38,397 nt of DNA from JBCDGZ01 sp038750655. GTDB lineage: Bacteria > Bacteroidota > Bacteroidia > Chitinophagales > Saprospiraceae. Positions 1 to 8,021 of the stretch are shown in pieces. Made by a program: the position numbers and the translations under genes. Position 1 is the first letter of the stretch. Each line of letters starts with the position of its first letter. The DNA is taken from positions 1 to 38,397 of the forward strand of contig JBCDGZ010000071.1 of assembly GCA_038750655.1 (NCBI GenBank), written 5' to 3'. Below the pieces are notes generated by a model. It was not told where the DNA came from. It did not search any database and saw nothing but the letters and a program-made list of their open reading frames with translations.

Positions 1-1
1 T

Positions 2-916
2 AGTATTTCTTCTAATATCGTGCCTCCAGCTAAAGTTCTGTTCTACGCCTGGGTCGACAAGCTTCGACTGCGCGAAAAGCCCGACGCCAAAAGCAAAGTC
101 ATTGCCGAACTGACGGAAGGAGCCGTTCTGGATTACCTACACGAAAAAACAGCCTTTACCAAGCAAGTGACCCTGCGGGGCAAAATCTACGATGAACCCT
201 GGCTCAAGGTACGGAGCAGCGACGGCCTGACGGGCTGGGTATACGGTGGCGGCGTCAAAGAAAATAAGCCACAGGTTGATTTAAATCCCACACCTTATGA
301 TAAATGCCTGGAACAATTGATCGAAGGCATCAGCCCCAAGAGCTACCAATCCTGCCTCAGTCGCGCTCGTCGCCAACAGCTCAAAAAAGATAAGCAGTAC
401 GTGAGCGCCAACAGTGAAGGCATCAGCATCACCTTGCTGAGCGGGCAAAAGAAGGTGCTGAAGAATAAGATTGGGAATAATGAAAAAGAGCGCGTGCAGT
501 ACGAGTACCGCTACTACATTCCTCAAATGGGCTTTTTTGTCGTTCAGGTTTTTTATCACGAAGAATCCGGCTTTTTGCTGATCAACGATAAATCGGGGCG
601 GGAGACGATGATCTGGGGCTATCCCAAAGCTGCACCGGACTATCGCCACCTCTTGGTGATCAACTCCACCTATGTCGATACCTACCTGAACAATTCCATC
701 CAAATCTGGGGCTTCACCGAGTCCAAGGGCTTTCGCCAACTGTGGGAGGACGACCTGCCCGGCTATGTACCCACGCTGGGACGCTGGCTAGAGGGCAACA
801 CCGCCGAAGTGGCCTTCCAGGCTGCCGATAACAATATCGAACTAGGCGAAAAAATCCTGCAAATCAGCAAAAACGAGCTGGGCGGCTGGGAGCAGAAAGA
901 GAAGCTGACTGAATAA
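2..916 (+). CDS. SH3-domain protein, 5' end outside the window
   Basis: The frame is open to the left edge of the window. A GTG at 20 could serve as a start, but codons 2-19 are also coding, so the true N-terminus, perhaps with a signal peptide, probably lies upstream. The first 75 or so residues look like a bacterial SH3 (SH3b) domain: a VDKLRLREKP stretch, a hydrophobic strand around VIAELTEGAVLDYL, and an ending near GLTGWVYGG. SH3b domains usually bind peptidoglycan or cell-wall peptides, so a periplasmic or surface location is likely. The remaining roughly 220 residues are mixed alpha/beta with many aromatic residues and match no family I recognise. The downstream sigma-factor gene starts 82 bp later and is probably a separate unit. 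The SH3 call is fairly sure; the role is unknown. Confidence 0.75.
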   Translation, partial: SISSNIVPPAKVLFYAWVDKLRLREKPDAKSKVIAELTEGAVLDYLHEKTAFTKQVTLRGKIYDEPWLKVRSSDGLTGWVYGGGVKENKPQVDLNPTPYDKCLEQLIEGISPKSYQSCLSRARRQQLKKDKQYVSANSEGISITLLSGQKKVLKNKIGNNEKERVQYEYRYYIPQMGFFVVQVFYHEESGFLLINDKSGRETMIWGYPKAAPDYRHLLVINSTYVDTYLNNSIQIWGFTESKGFRQLWEDDLPGYVPTLGRWLEGNTAEVAFQAADNNIELGEKILQISKNELGGWEQKEKLTE

Positions 917-998
917 ACCCCACTTTTCGAGGTTACCTTTTGGTGTTGGTGCAATAAACTAGTGCAGCGGCGAGTAAATTGCCTGCTGACTAGAACTG

Positions 999-1583
999 AT
1001 GAGCATACACTCCGATCAACAAATAATAAAGGGCTTGCAATCTAATGACCACCAGGAAACCAACCAAACCCTGCGTGTCCTTTACGGCAGTCACTACGAG
1101 TTGATTGATCATTTTATACGTAGAAACGGAGGAACAGAAGATGATGCTGCGGATGTTTTTCAGGACGCTGTCATCGTTTTTTATCGCAAAGTGCGATTGG
1201 GAGAGTTACAATTGAATTGTTCTATTCAAACGTATTTGTTTTCGATTTGTAAGAACATCTGGCTGTACCGATTGAGAAGCAGAAAAAAACAGGTGCAGTG
1301 GGATGTTGATCTGGAAGCGGTATTAATTGAGGAAGATGGCATGGACATCTTGCTGAGAGAAGAGCATCGGGAGCTGATCGCCGGCCTGATCGGGCAATTG
1401 GGCGAACGCTGCCAGCAGATTTTAAAGCTCTACTATTTTGATCGCATGCGGATGAGAGAAATTGCGCTGCGCATGGGATTCAAAAGTGAGCAGGCCGCCA
1501 AAAACAAGAAGGCGGCTTGTATGAAAAAACTGCGTGCTATGATTGAGGCATCTGCCCAGCTGAAAAAGATTTTCTCGAAATAG
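999..1583 (+). CDS. RNA polymerase sigma-70 family factor (ECF-like)
   Basis: At 194 residues this is the usual length of an ECF sigma factor. Region 2 spans about residues 25-95 and includes the acidic GTEDDAADVFQDAVIVFYRK segment typical of sigma region 2. Region 4 spans about 125-182 and contains a helix-turn-helix (QQILKLYYFDRMRMREIALRMGF) followed by a basic helix. It should direct core RNA polymerase to a small set of promoters. The next gene on the strand encodes a membrane-anchored TPR protein 120 bp downstream. In Bacteroidota such a position is often held by an anti-sigma or partner protein, but no recognisable anti-sigma domain is seen here. The start ATG at 999 gives a normal N-terminus. 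Family assignment is sure; targets cannot be told from the sequence. Confidence 0.9.
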   Translation: MSIHSDQQIIKGLQSNDHQETNQTLRVLYGSHYELIDHFIRRNGGTEDDAADVFQDAVIVFYRKVRLGELQLNCSIQTYLFSICKNIWLYRLRSRKKQVQWDVDLEAVLIEEDGMDILLREEHRELIAGLIGQLGERCQQILKLYYFDRMRMREIALRMGFKSEQAAKNKKAACMKKLRAMIEASAQLKKIFSK

Positions 1584-1588
1584 GCTAA

Positions 1589-1677
1589 GAGCTGTCCAAA
1601 CCGCAGCTCGTAATTGGATAAATCGGATACAGAATAAAAGAAGAAGCGGCCGTTCGGGTGGCTTCTACAGCTATTCT
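1589..1677 (+). other. Intercistronic hairpins between sigma factor and TPR gene
   Basis: Two inverted repeats lie in the 120-bp gap. The first, GAGCTG (1589-1594) with CAGCTC (1604-1609), begins 5 nt after the sigma-factor stop. The second is a longer imperfect hairpin: AGAATA (1631-1636) pairs with TATTCT (1672-1677) and AGAAGC (1642-1647) pairs with GCTTCT (1661-1666). Neither is followed by a clear T-run, so they may shape mRNA stability or attenuation rather than act as classic terminators. Confidence 0.4.
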
Positions 1678-1703
1678 TATGCATCAAAATCGAAAACAAG
1701 GGT

Positions 1704-2369
1704 ATGGAATACTTAAACAACAACGATCAAGCAAATTCCCGTGAAGAACAGCGGCGGCGGGAGGAACAATTAATCAGTGGTCTAGAATATTACGGCAAGG
1801 AGGTTTTTAAAAAGCAGTTGCAGGTCCTCCACGCAGAATTGATTCCCGCTCAAAGGCGGCGCTCCCGGTTACGGCGAATGCGCCTGCTGGCGCTGAGTGC
1901 TGCCGCCCTGTTGCTTCTACTGCTCAGCTTTTGGTTCCTACCGCCTACGGCTCCCTCTGATCCCTTCGGCGCCTACTACCACCCCTACGCCCTACAGCTC
2001 GATAGCCGCGATACCGTCGATTCTACACTGGCCCAGGCCACTCAGCTCTACCAAAATCGAAACTGTCAACAGGCCCTTCCCCTCCTGGAAACCCTTCTGG
2101 CGGCCCAACCCCAACAGCTGCCCCTCCAGCTGGCCTGCGGCAACTGCTACCTGCAACAGCAGCAGCCGGAGGCAGCCCTGCGCTGGTTCCGCCAGACCCT
2201 CCGGGCCGATGACCTGCTCTATCGCGATCCTGCCCGCTGGTACGCCGCCCTGGCGGAGTTGCAGCGAGGGCAATTGGCCGCCGCCAAGGCACTCCTGCGA
2301 CCCTTGGCTGACAATTCAGCGGCAGATTATCATAAGGAAGCCCAAGCCCTGTACACCCTCCTAGACTAA
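1704..2369 (+). CDS. Membrane-anchored tetratricopeptide (TPR) protein
   Basis: The protein has 221 residues. The first 60 are hydrophilic and end in a very basic stretch (RRRSRLRRMR, about 51-60). One strong transmembrane helix follows (about 61-80, mostly Leu/Ala). A C-terminal part (about 105-220) contains at least two TPR-like helical repeats. The basic-inside rule puts residues 1-60 in the cytoplasm and the TPR part in the periplasm. The gene follows the ECF-like sigma factor, so it may sense or relay a signal to it; this rests on gene order only. The second half is rich in CTG/CAG codons and Gln/Leu/Ala, which gives long shadow frames that are not genes. No enzyme motif is visible. Confidence 0.75.
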   Translation: MEYLNNNDQANSREEQRRREEQLISGLEYYGKEVFKKQLQVLHAELIPAQRRRSRLRRMRLLALSAAALLLLLLSFWFLPPTAPSDPFGAYYHPYALQLDSRDTVDSTLAQATQLYQNRNCQQALPLLETLLAAQPQQLPLQLACGNCYLQQQQPEAALRWFRQTLRADDLLYRDPARWYAALAELQRGQLAAAKALLRPLADNSAADYHKEAQALYTLLD

Positions 2370-2517
2370 ATCACTACCAATCTGCGTTAAGTTGACACCA
2401 ACTCGCTGATTCTCAGAATACCCTGATTGCAAAAGGAACCTGCTTTCGCTGGATTTTGCCATAGTTTTGGTATAATTGTAGCAGCAAAAGCACTATTAAC
2501 CGGTTATCAAAGCTACC

Positions 2518-4440
2518 ATGAACAAGTTCTACCTCAGTCTTTTCTTCCTGCTTTTTCTACAATCTGTTTGGGCCCAGCGTGGCGCTCAACCCAAGCAAGA
2601 GGATATTCAACTCGCCCAGCAATTTAGTGCAGCCTACGAAGACGATAAATTGGTCGCCATCAAGAGCCAACTGGACATCGTTTTTTCCTACAGTAATAAA
2701 GACAAAAAACTGGTCGCCGAGGAGCGCAAAACCGAGCAACTGATGTGCATCAAGGGCGACTGTGATCACTATGTCTACGAGTTTTATGATGATGAATCGG
2801 AGATCGATGACATCGAAGTGCGCTACCGCAATGGCAAAGAGAAGGATGTGGAGGCTCAGCGGGAATACTACAGCCAGAATGGCATTTTCTATTCCGATGC
2901 GCGAGTCTGCTACTTCGCCCTCGACTTTCCGGCGCAGGGCTATCAATATACGGTTGGGATGACCAAAAAGTACAAAGACATCAAGTATTTTACTTCCGTC
3001 TATTTTTCTGAAACCTATCCCTTGGAGGAGCGCAAAATCACCTTTACGGTACCTCGCTGGGCGAAGATCGAGTTGAAGGAAATGAATTTTGCGGGGTTTG
3101 ACATCAAAAAGGATAGCCGCTTTGATACCAAACAGCAGGCGGATGTGATTACCTATACCCTCAAGAAAATGCCGGGCTTAAAGTCGGAGCGGAATGCCAG
3201 AGGCCCCTCGCATCTCTATCCGCATGTATTGGTTTTGGGGAAAGAATATACTTACAAGGGGCAAAAAGTAACGCTTTTTAATTCTACGGATGACCTTTAC
3301 GCCTGGTATCGCTCCTTGGTTAAAAATGTAGACAATGATCTGGCCGGCCTTCAAGCTAAGGTGGACGAGCTGACCGCCGGGGCAGGCAGCGACGAGGAGA
3401 AGGTAAAGGCCATTTACTATTGGATACAAGACAATATTCGCTACATCGCTTTTGAAGATGGCATCGCAGGCTTCCAGCCGGAGGCTTGTCAGGAGGTGTT
3501 GAAAAACAAGTATGGGGATTGCAAGGGGATGGCCAATCTGACCAAGCAAATGCTCAATCTGGCCGGCTTTGACGCCCGGCTAGTCTGGATCGGAACCAAA
3601 CGCCTGGCCTATGATTACAGCTTACCGAGCCTGGCGGTAGATAATCATATGATTTGTAGTGTGGTGCTCAATGGGCAGCGCTATTTTTTGGATGCTACCG
3701 AAGAGTTCAATCAGCTGGGGGAATATGCCGAGCGTATCCAGGGCCGTGAAGTGCTGATTGAGGATGGGGATAGTTTTATTTTGGAAAAAGTTCCAGTATC
3801 TCTGGCCAGCGATAATGCAATGGTGATCAAAAGCCAGGTGCGTATCGAGGAGGAGTCGCTGGTGGGCAAGGGCAGCTATCAGTTCAACGGCGAGAGCAAG
3901 GCGAATTTTTTGTACAACCTCAATAACATCCGAAGCAGCCACCGGGAGGAAGCCCTGCGCTACTACCTCAATGAAGACAATAAGAGCTATAAAGTGGAGA
4001 ATGTGGAAAGTTCGGATATGACGCAGCGCGATGGAGAGATGTCTTTAAATTATGATTTGAAATGGGAAAGTGCGGTCTCTTCCTATGATGATGAAATCTA
4101 TGTAGACATCGATTTTTCTAAAGAATTTCAGAATTATACCTTTGAAGAGGATAGAAAGCAAGATTATTTGTTTTCCCACAAAATCAAACAAAAGACCATC
4201 GTTGAACTGGAAATTCCGGAAGGCTATCAGGCCAGTTTTGTTCCACCCAACTTGGATAAACAACACGAAGATTTTGGCTTTAAGGTGAATTTTGAAGTAG
4301 AGGGCAACACCCTGCGTTACCTCAAAGAAATTACTGTCCATAACGCAGAAATTAGAAGAGAGCATTTCGAAATCTGGAACGCCTATGTCAAAGAACTGGC
4401 GGGCTCCTACGAACAACAGATTGTACTGAAGAAAAAATAA
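2518..4440 (+). CDS. Secreted DUF3857/transglutaminase-like protein
   Basis: The protein has 640 residues with a signal peptide (1-19, cut before Gln20). The N-terminal half (about 45-260) is the beta-rich DUF3857 region. A transglutaminase-like core follows (about 290-400) with an apparently intact papain-like triad: Cys335 in YGDCKG, His377 in DNHM and Asp392 in FLDAT. The C-terminal region is a beta-sandwich, as in other Bacteroidota members. The family is thought to act on proteins or peptides in the periplasm or at the cell surface; the exact substrate is not known. The next gene, 53 bp downstream on the same strand, is a relative without the triad, so the two probably act together. A near-consensus TATAAT at 2471 could belong to its promoter, but no good upstream element goes with it. 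Confidence 0.88.
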   Translation: MNKFYLSLFFLLFLQSVWAQRGAQPKQEDIQLAQQFSAAYEDDKLVAIKSQLDIVFSYSNKDKKLVAEERKTEQLMCIKGDCDHYVYEFYDDESEIDDIEVRYRNGKEKDVEAQREYYSQNGIFYSDARVCYFALDFPAQGYQYTVGMTKKYKDIKYFTSVYFSETYPLEERKITFTVPRWAKIELKEMNFAGFDIKKDSRFDTKQQADVITYTLKKMPGLKSERNARGPSHLYPHVLVLGKEYTYKGQKVTLFNSTDDLYAWYRSLVKNVDNDLAGLQAKVDELTAGAGSDEEKVKAIYYWIQDNIRYIAFEDGIAGFQPEACQEVLKNKYGDCKGMANLTKQMLNLAGFDARLVWIGTKRLAYDYSLPSLAVDNHMICSVVLNGQRYFLDATEEFNQLGEYAERIQGREVLIEDGDSFILEKVPVSLASDNAMVIKSQVRIEEESLVGKGSYQFNGESKANFLYNLNNIRSSHREEALRYYLNEDNKSYKVENVESSDMTQRDGEMSLNYDLKWESAVSSYDDEIYVDIDFSKEFQNYTFEEDRKQDYLFSHKIKQKTIVELEIPEGYQASFVPPNLDKQHEDFGFKVNFEVEGNTLRYLKEITVHNAEIRREHFEIWNAYVKELAGSYEQQIVLKKK

Positions 4441-4493
4441 ACGGACGATCATCGTCTGCTTCCAAAACATTCAACCGAAAAAATATTTACAAC

Positions 4494-6653
4494 GTGAAGA
4501 CCTATACTTTTTTATTGACACTTGGCCTGCTGCTGAGTACTATTACGGTTACTTTGGCCCAAAAGGACAAAGCTGGGGAGATCAGAAGTGAATTCTGGGG
4601 CAACAAGCACAAAAAATATACGAATAATGAAGTGCCGGAAAAGTGGAACGGCGAATCGGCTGTGATTCTCTACCAGAACTTTAGTTATGAGTACGATAAG
4701 TCTTCTGGAAAAATTTACAACATCGCGCGCTATCATCGCAAGATCAAATTGCAAGACAAGGCGGCGGTGAAGGAATACTCGGAGTTCTCTTTTACTGAAA
4801 CTTTTAAGGGGCAGGTGGGCTACCGCCGCAGTAAGGGTAAAACTTTCGTCGGCTTTAAAATCATCAAGCCCGATGGCAGCGAGAAAGAGGTCGACCTGGC
4901 TAATGCCGCTGAAATTAAAAATGAGGATGGCGATGGCACGGTTAAGAAATTGGCCATCCCTGGCTTGCAGGAAGGGGATATTATCGACTATTACTACTTC
5001 GTTATCGAACGATTCAAGGCGGACTTGACCCATACCTTCCAACCGGTTCTGACTACCTTGAGTTCTACGTACCCGATCTGCTACCAGGAGGTAAGTTTTA
5101 GTGTGGAGAAAAATTTCTACATCAACTTCCGTCCCACCAACGGGGCGCCCGACCTGAGGCTTAAAGAAACGGGCAAGCGAAAAGTCTACACCGTCAAAGA
5201 AGAAAATATTGACCGCTACGAGGACCTGCTCTGGCTTTATAAGTACCGCTCCCTACCCACGATAAAATTCCAGGTGATCTACAATAAGCGCAATACGCCA
5301 GTGCCCGCTTTCGTGGGGAAAAATGGGAAGGCGAAAAAGGATGTGTCTTACGGAGAGGTCCGCCAACTGCTGATGCCCAGTCTGAATTCAATGGACCTGA
5401 GTGCCCGCTCTACGTACAAATTGTTCAAAAAATACCTCAAAGAAAATAACCTCAATGGCAAGAACAAGCGTGAAATGGTCGAGCTGGCCTACTACTACCT
5501 CTACCACTATTCTATCGGAATGGAAATCGAGGAGTACTATGTCTCCGATGACGCCCGCGAGCCCGGCTACAATCAATATGGCTTTGTCAGCACCCTGCAC
5601 TACATCCTCGATATGTACGACATTGATAACGAACTGATTGTTACCATCCCTCGGGATATTGCCCATTTGGATGATTTGTTGCTGTTTCAGGAGATTGCGG
5701 TGATGCTGCGCGTACAGCTTGGGGAGGAGGACATCTATCTGAGCAATTTTGGCCTGCATCCTCGCTTTGGCGAAGTTCCTCCAGATTATGAGGGCAACAA
5801 AGCCTATGTTTTTAGCTTTTCTTCTTCTGGCGGAGGGCAGAGGATTGCCACGCTGCCCACCAGCAATAAGGACGACAATCATTCCCAGGTACAGGTGAAT
5901 GCCAGTTTCCTGGAAGGTGATATGAATACCCTGCTAGTCGAAACCAGCAATGAAATGAAGGGGCATAATCGCCGCTGGGCGCAGAACCGCTTCATCAACA
6001 TCTACGATTTTCTGGATGAAGAGTACGAGCAGTATGGCACCAAGTCTTTTGTCGAGCGCGGTAAGCGCAAGAAGAGTGAAAAGGTTGCCCTGAATCAAAA
6101 GATCAAAGAGTTTAAAGAACGGCTGGCCGAAAACCGCGAAGAGCGCCTCAAAGCCAATGCTGAGGATGATTACAAAGCAGAAATCATTGACCTGAAAAAT
6201 TTCAAAATCAATAACCTAGGCCGCGACCACAAGTCGCCGAATTTCAACTTCGACGCTGGATTTGAGGTCAAGGGATTGGTCAAAAAGGCTGGCCCCAATC
6301 ACATTATTGAAGTCGGTAAGTTGATCAGCAGCCAGATTGAGGTGCCCGAGGAGGGGATGAAGCGCAGCCAGGATGTGTATATGCCTTATGCTCGCTCTTA
6401 TAATTATACCATCCAGCTGACTATTCCCGAAGGCTACAAAGTGCAGGGATTAGAAAAACTCAATATGAAGGTGGAAAATACAACCGGCGGCTTCACCAGC
6501 GCCGCTCGCATGGACGGCAATCAACTGATCATAGATACCTACAAGTATTACAGCAACAATTTTGAGCCCGCGGCCAACTGGCCCAAGCTAATTGAATTTC
6601 TGGAAGCTGCCTATAAGTTTACACAAACCAAAGTGCTGTTAAAGAAGGCCTAA
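4494..6653 (+). CDS. Secreted DUF3857-type protein with degenerate transglutaminase region
   Basis: Translation appears to begin at a GTG, which gives a clean signal peptide (MKTYTFLLTLGLLL, cut near Ala22-Gln23). The protein has 719 residues. The part around 50-250 resembles DUF3857 (long beta strands, GDIIDYYYFV). The stretch around 330-400 aligns in layout with the transglutaminase core of the preceding gene, but the catalytic motif YGDCKG is replaced by YNQYGFVS, with no cysteine, and no His/Asp pair follows. It therefore looks like a non-catalytic paralogue. A charged, coiled-coil-like segment rich in Lys/Glu lies at about 515-560. It probably forms a unit with the upstream gene. The family link is moderate, by resemblance; loss of catalysis is inference. 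Confidence 0.78.
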   Translation: MKTYTFLLTLGLLLSTITVTLAQKDKAGEIRSEFWGNKHKKYTNNEVPEKWNGESAVILYQNFSYEYDKSSGKIYNIARYHRKIKLQDKAAVKEYSEFSFTETFKGQVGYRRSKGKTFVGFKIIKPDGSEKEVDLANAAEIKNEDGDGTVKKLAIPGLQEGDIIDYYYFVIERFKADLTHTFQPVLTTLSSTYPICYQEVSFSVEKNFYINFRPTNGAPDLRLKETGKRKVYTVKEENIDRYEDLLWLYKYRSLPTIKFQVIYNKRNTPVPAFVGKNGKAKKDVSYGEVRQLLMPSLNSMDLSARSTYKLFKKYLKENNLNGKNKREMVELAYYYLYHYSIGMEIEEYYVSDDAREPGYNQYGFVSTLHYILDMYDIDNELIVTIPRDIAHLDDLLLFQEIAVMLRVQLGEEDIYLSNFGLHPRFGEVPPDYEGNKAYVFSFSSSGGGQRIATLPTSNKDDNHSQVQVNASFLEGDMNTLLVETSNEMKGHNRRWAQNRFINIYDFLDEEYEQYGTKSFVERGKRKKSEKVALNQKIKEFKERLAENREERLKANAEDDYKAEIIDLKNFKINNLGRDHKSPNFNFDAGFEVKGLVKKAGPNHIIEVGKLISSQIEVPEEGMKRSQDVYMPYARSYNYTIQLTIPEGYKVQGLEKLNMKVENTTGGFTSAARMDGNQLIIDTYKYYSNNFEPAANWPKLIEFLEAAYKFTQTKVLLKKA

Positions 6654-6668
6654 CTTTTTGCCTTTTGC

Positions 6669-7898
6669 TCAAGAGAACATGGCCACCAAAAACATCACGA
6701 CGGTCACGACAAAGCCGACCATAAAAATATTGTAGGATAAGGTCAGAAAACGGTATTTCTTATCCAATACCTTTCCAAGGAAGTACAAATCGCGGGTCAT
6801 ATTGCCGTAGAGCAGTTCGCCGTCGCGGAACACCGCGTCCATAGCCTCTTCGTACTGCTCCAAGTCCAGCCGAACAAAGTTGCCGAAGTAAACAACGTTC
6901 TGCTTGATCTGCTCCATTGAGCTTTCCTCATCATTGAGGGTCGTTACCTTAGGACGGATCGACAGGACAGCAAAAATGAGCGAAGTCAGCCCGGTGATGA
7001 GAAAAATGACCACGGGTAGTAGGATCATGGGATTGGTTTCGGAGATATTGCGGTAGGAGAGCACCGAGATGACCACCGAAATCAAAATAGCATTGACGCT
7101 GATCATGATATTGGCCTTGTTATCGGCAATGGCGCTCAGGTTGATGTGGTTGCGGTAGTTGGCCCGAAAAAAAGTCTGGATAGCACTGCTGGGCAGCTTG
7201 CGCTCCAACTGCTGAAATTTGCGGATCATTCCATTTTCGCCCACCTTCTGATGCAGCTGATTCATCCGACTCTTCTCCGTCTTTTCTTTTTGCACCAAAA
7301 TATTCTGACTGACCAGGTCGGCGTAGCGCGACTTGGCCGATGGGGTATAGAAGCGGGCGTTGAGCAGGTGTTGCAGTTGGAGTTGATTCCATTCCAGGGT
7401 GGAAAGGCGTTGGCTTAGGACCAGCTCCTGTTCGAGGCGAAGCAGGGGATATTGCTGGAAAAATCGGGAGGTGCTGTTGACGGCCGTTCGGGCATCGGAG
7501 AGCAGCTGAGCCTCCGGCGTCTCCGGGCTTTGGCTCGGCTCCAGCATTTGCAGGCAGTTCAGCACCCCTTGCAGGCGCTCCGCGGGGTAGTGCCGAGATT
7601 CGAGGAAGGCCTGCGCCTTTTGCTGGCTGACCGCCCCTGGCTGGTTGTAGCTAGACAGATAGCCCGTCTGATGAAACCAGCAGGCCAGGAGGGCCATTTC
7701 GCGACGGACCTCATCGCTCTGCTCAGCATCGGCGATGGCGTTGAGCGTCTGAGCGATCTCGCTGCTGCGCTGGTAGTTGTGGTACAGCAGCCGGTTGTCC
7801 TGCTGGTGGTTGAACAGGTTCAACACATGAACTTGTGCCGCCTGGACAATATCTGCGGTCAGGGGCTGATGAGGCTGTGAAGCACGGTCGTTTTCCAA
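6669..7898 (-). CDS. HD-domain/Pycsar-effector-like (PycTM, DUF5706) membrane protein
   Basis: The protein has 409 residues. The N-terminal part (about 15-150) has the helical layout of an HD phosphohydrolase: His40 in LLYHNYQ, WFHQTGY at 74-80 and Asp135 in LLSDAR. The motif Asp is replaced by Gln77 (codon CAG), so the metal-binding HD pair reads HQ. A linker of about 90 residues follows. The C-terminal part matches the PycTM/DUF5706 family: an IADNKANIMISVNAIL motif (257-271), transmembrane helices at about 264-282, 292-313 and 390-408, and a cytoplasmic segment between the last two. PycTM proteins are membrane-disrupting effectors triggered by cyclic pyrimidine nucleotides in Pycsar phage defence. 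No cyclase gene is adjacent, so defence is only one option; a housekeeping nucleotide-responsive role is the alternative. Confidence 0.85.
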   Translation of the reverse strand: MENDRASQPHQPLTADIVQAAQVHVLNLFNHQQDNRLLYHNYQRSSEIAQTLNAIADAEQSDEVRREMALLACWFHQTGYLSSYNQPGAVSQQKAQAFLESRHYPAERLQGVLNCLQMLEPSQSPETPEAQLLSDARTAVNSTSRFFQQYPLLRLEQELVLSQRLSTLEWNQLQLQHLLNARFYTPSAKSRYADLVSQNILVQKEKTEKSRMNQLHQKVGENGMIRKFQQLERKLPSSAIQTFFRANYRNHINLSAIADNKANIMISVNAILISVVISVLSYRNISETNPMILLPVVIFLITGLTSLIFAVLSIRPKVTTLNDEESSMEQIKQNVVYFGNFVRLDLEQYEEAMDAVFRDGELLYGNMTRDLYFLGKVLDKKYRFLTLSYNIFMVGFVVTVVMFLVAMFS

Positions 7899-7945
7899 AA
7901 TATCAGGCGTGAATCTGGTCTATAAATAAAATACTGAGAGATGCT

Positions 7946-7964
7946 ATGTTTAGCACCTAAACAT
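7946..7964. promoter_or_regulatory. 19-bp palindrome, candidate operator of the HD-PycTM gene
   Basis: ATGTTTAG (7946-7953) and CTAAACAT (7957-7964) are perfect 8-bp inverted arms separated by CAC. An overlapping 8-bp palindrome AACATGTT lies at 7960-7967. The site sits about 50 bp upstream of the HD-PycTM start codon and just downstream of its predicted -7 element, where a repressor would block transcription. No regulator gene is adjacent. Confidence 0.5.
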
Positions 7965-7974
7965 GTTCTAAAGA

Positions 7975-7982
7975 CAAATATA
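7975..7982 (-). promoter_or_regulatory. Predicted -7 element (TATATTTG) for the HD-PycTM gene
   Basis: On the minus strand this reads TATATTTG, a perfect match to the Bacteroidota sigma -7 consensus TAnnTTTG. The transcript would start near 7968, giving a leader of about 70 nt before the start codon at 7898. No clear -33 TTTG is present at the expected distance. Confidence 0.45.
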
Positions 7983-7998
7983 AGAACTATTCGGAATA

Positions 7999-8021
7999 AG
8001 TACTCCTCATCGCGGAGTACT
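7999..8021 (-). terminator. Hairpin at the end of the secreted TPR gene
   Basis: AGTACTCC (7999-8006) and GGAGTACT (8014-8021) form an 8-bp stem with a 7-nt loop that overlaps the stop codon of the TPR gene at 8020. Read on the minus strand, the stem is followed by TATTCC rather than a long T-run, so termination would be weak. It could instead be a second protein-binding site upstream of the HD-PycTM promoter. Confidence 0.35.

Noticed and set aside
2427..2627. 66-residue frame upstream of and overlapping the first DUF3857 gene
   Set aside because: It overlaps the signal peptide of the real gene in another frame and has no coding signature.
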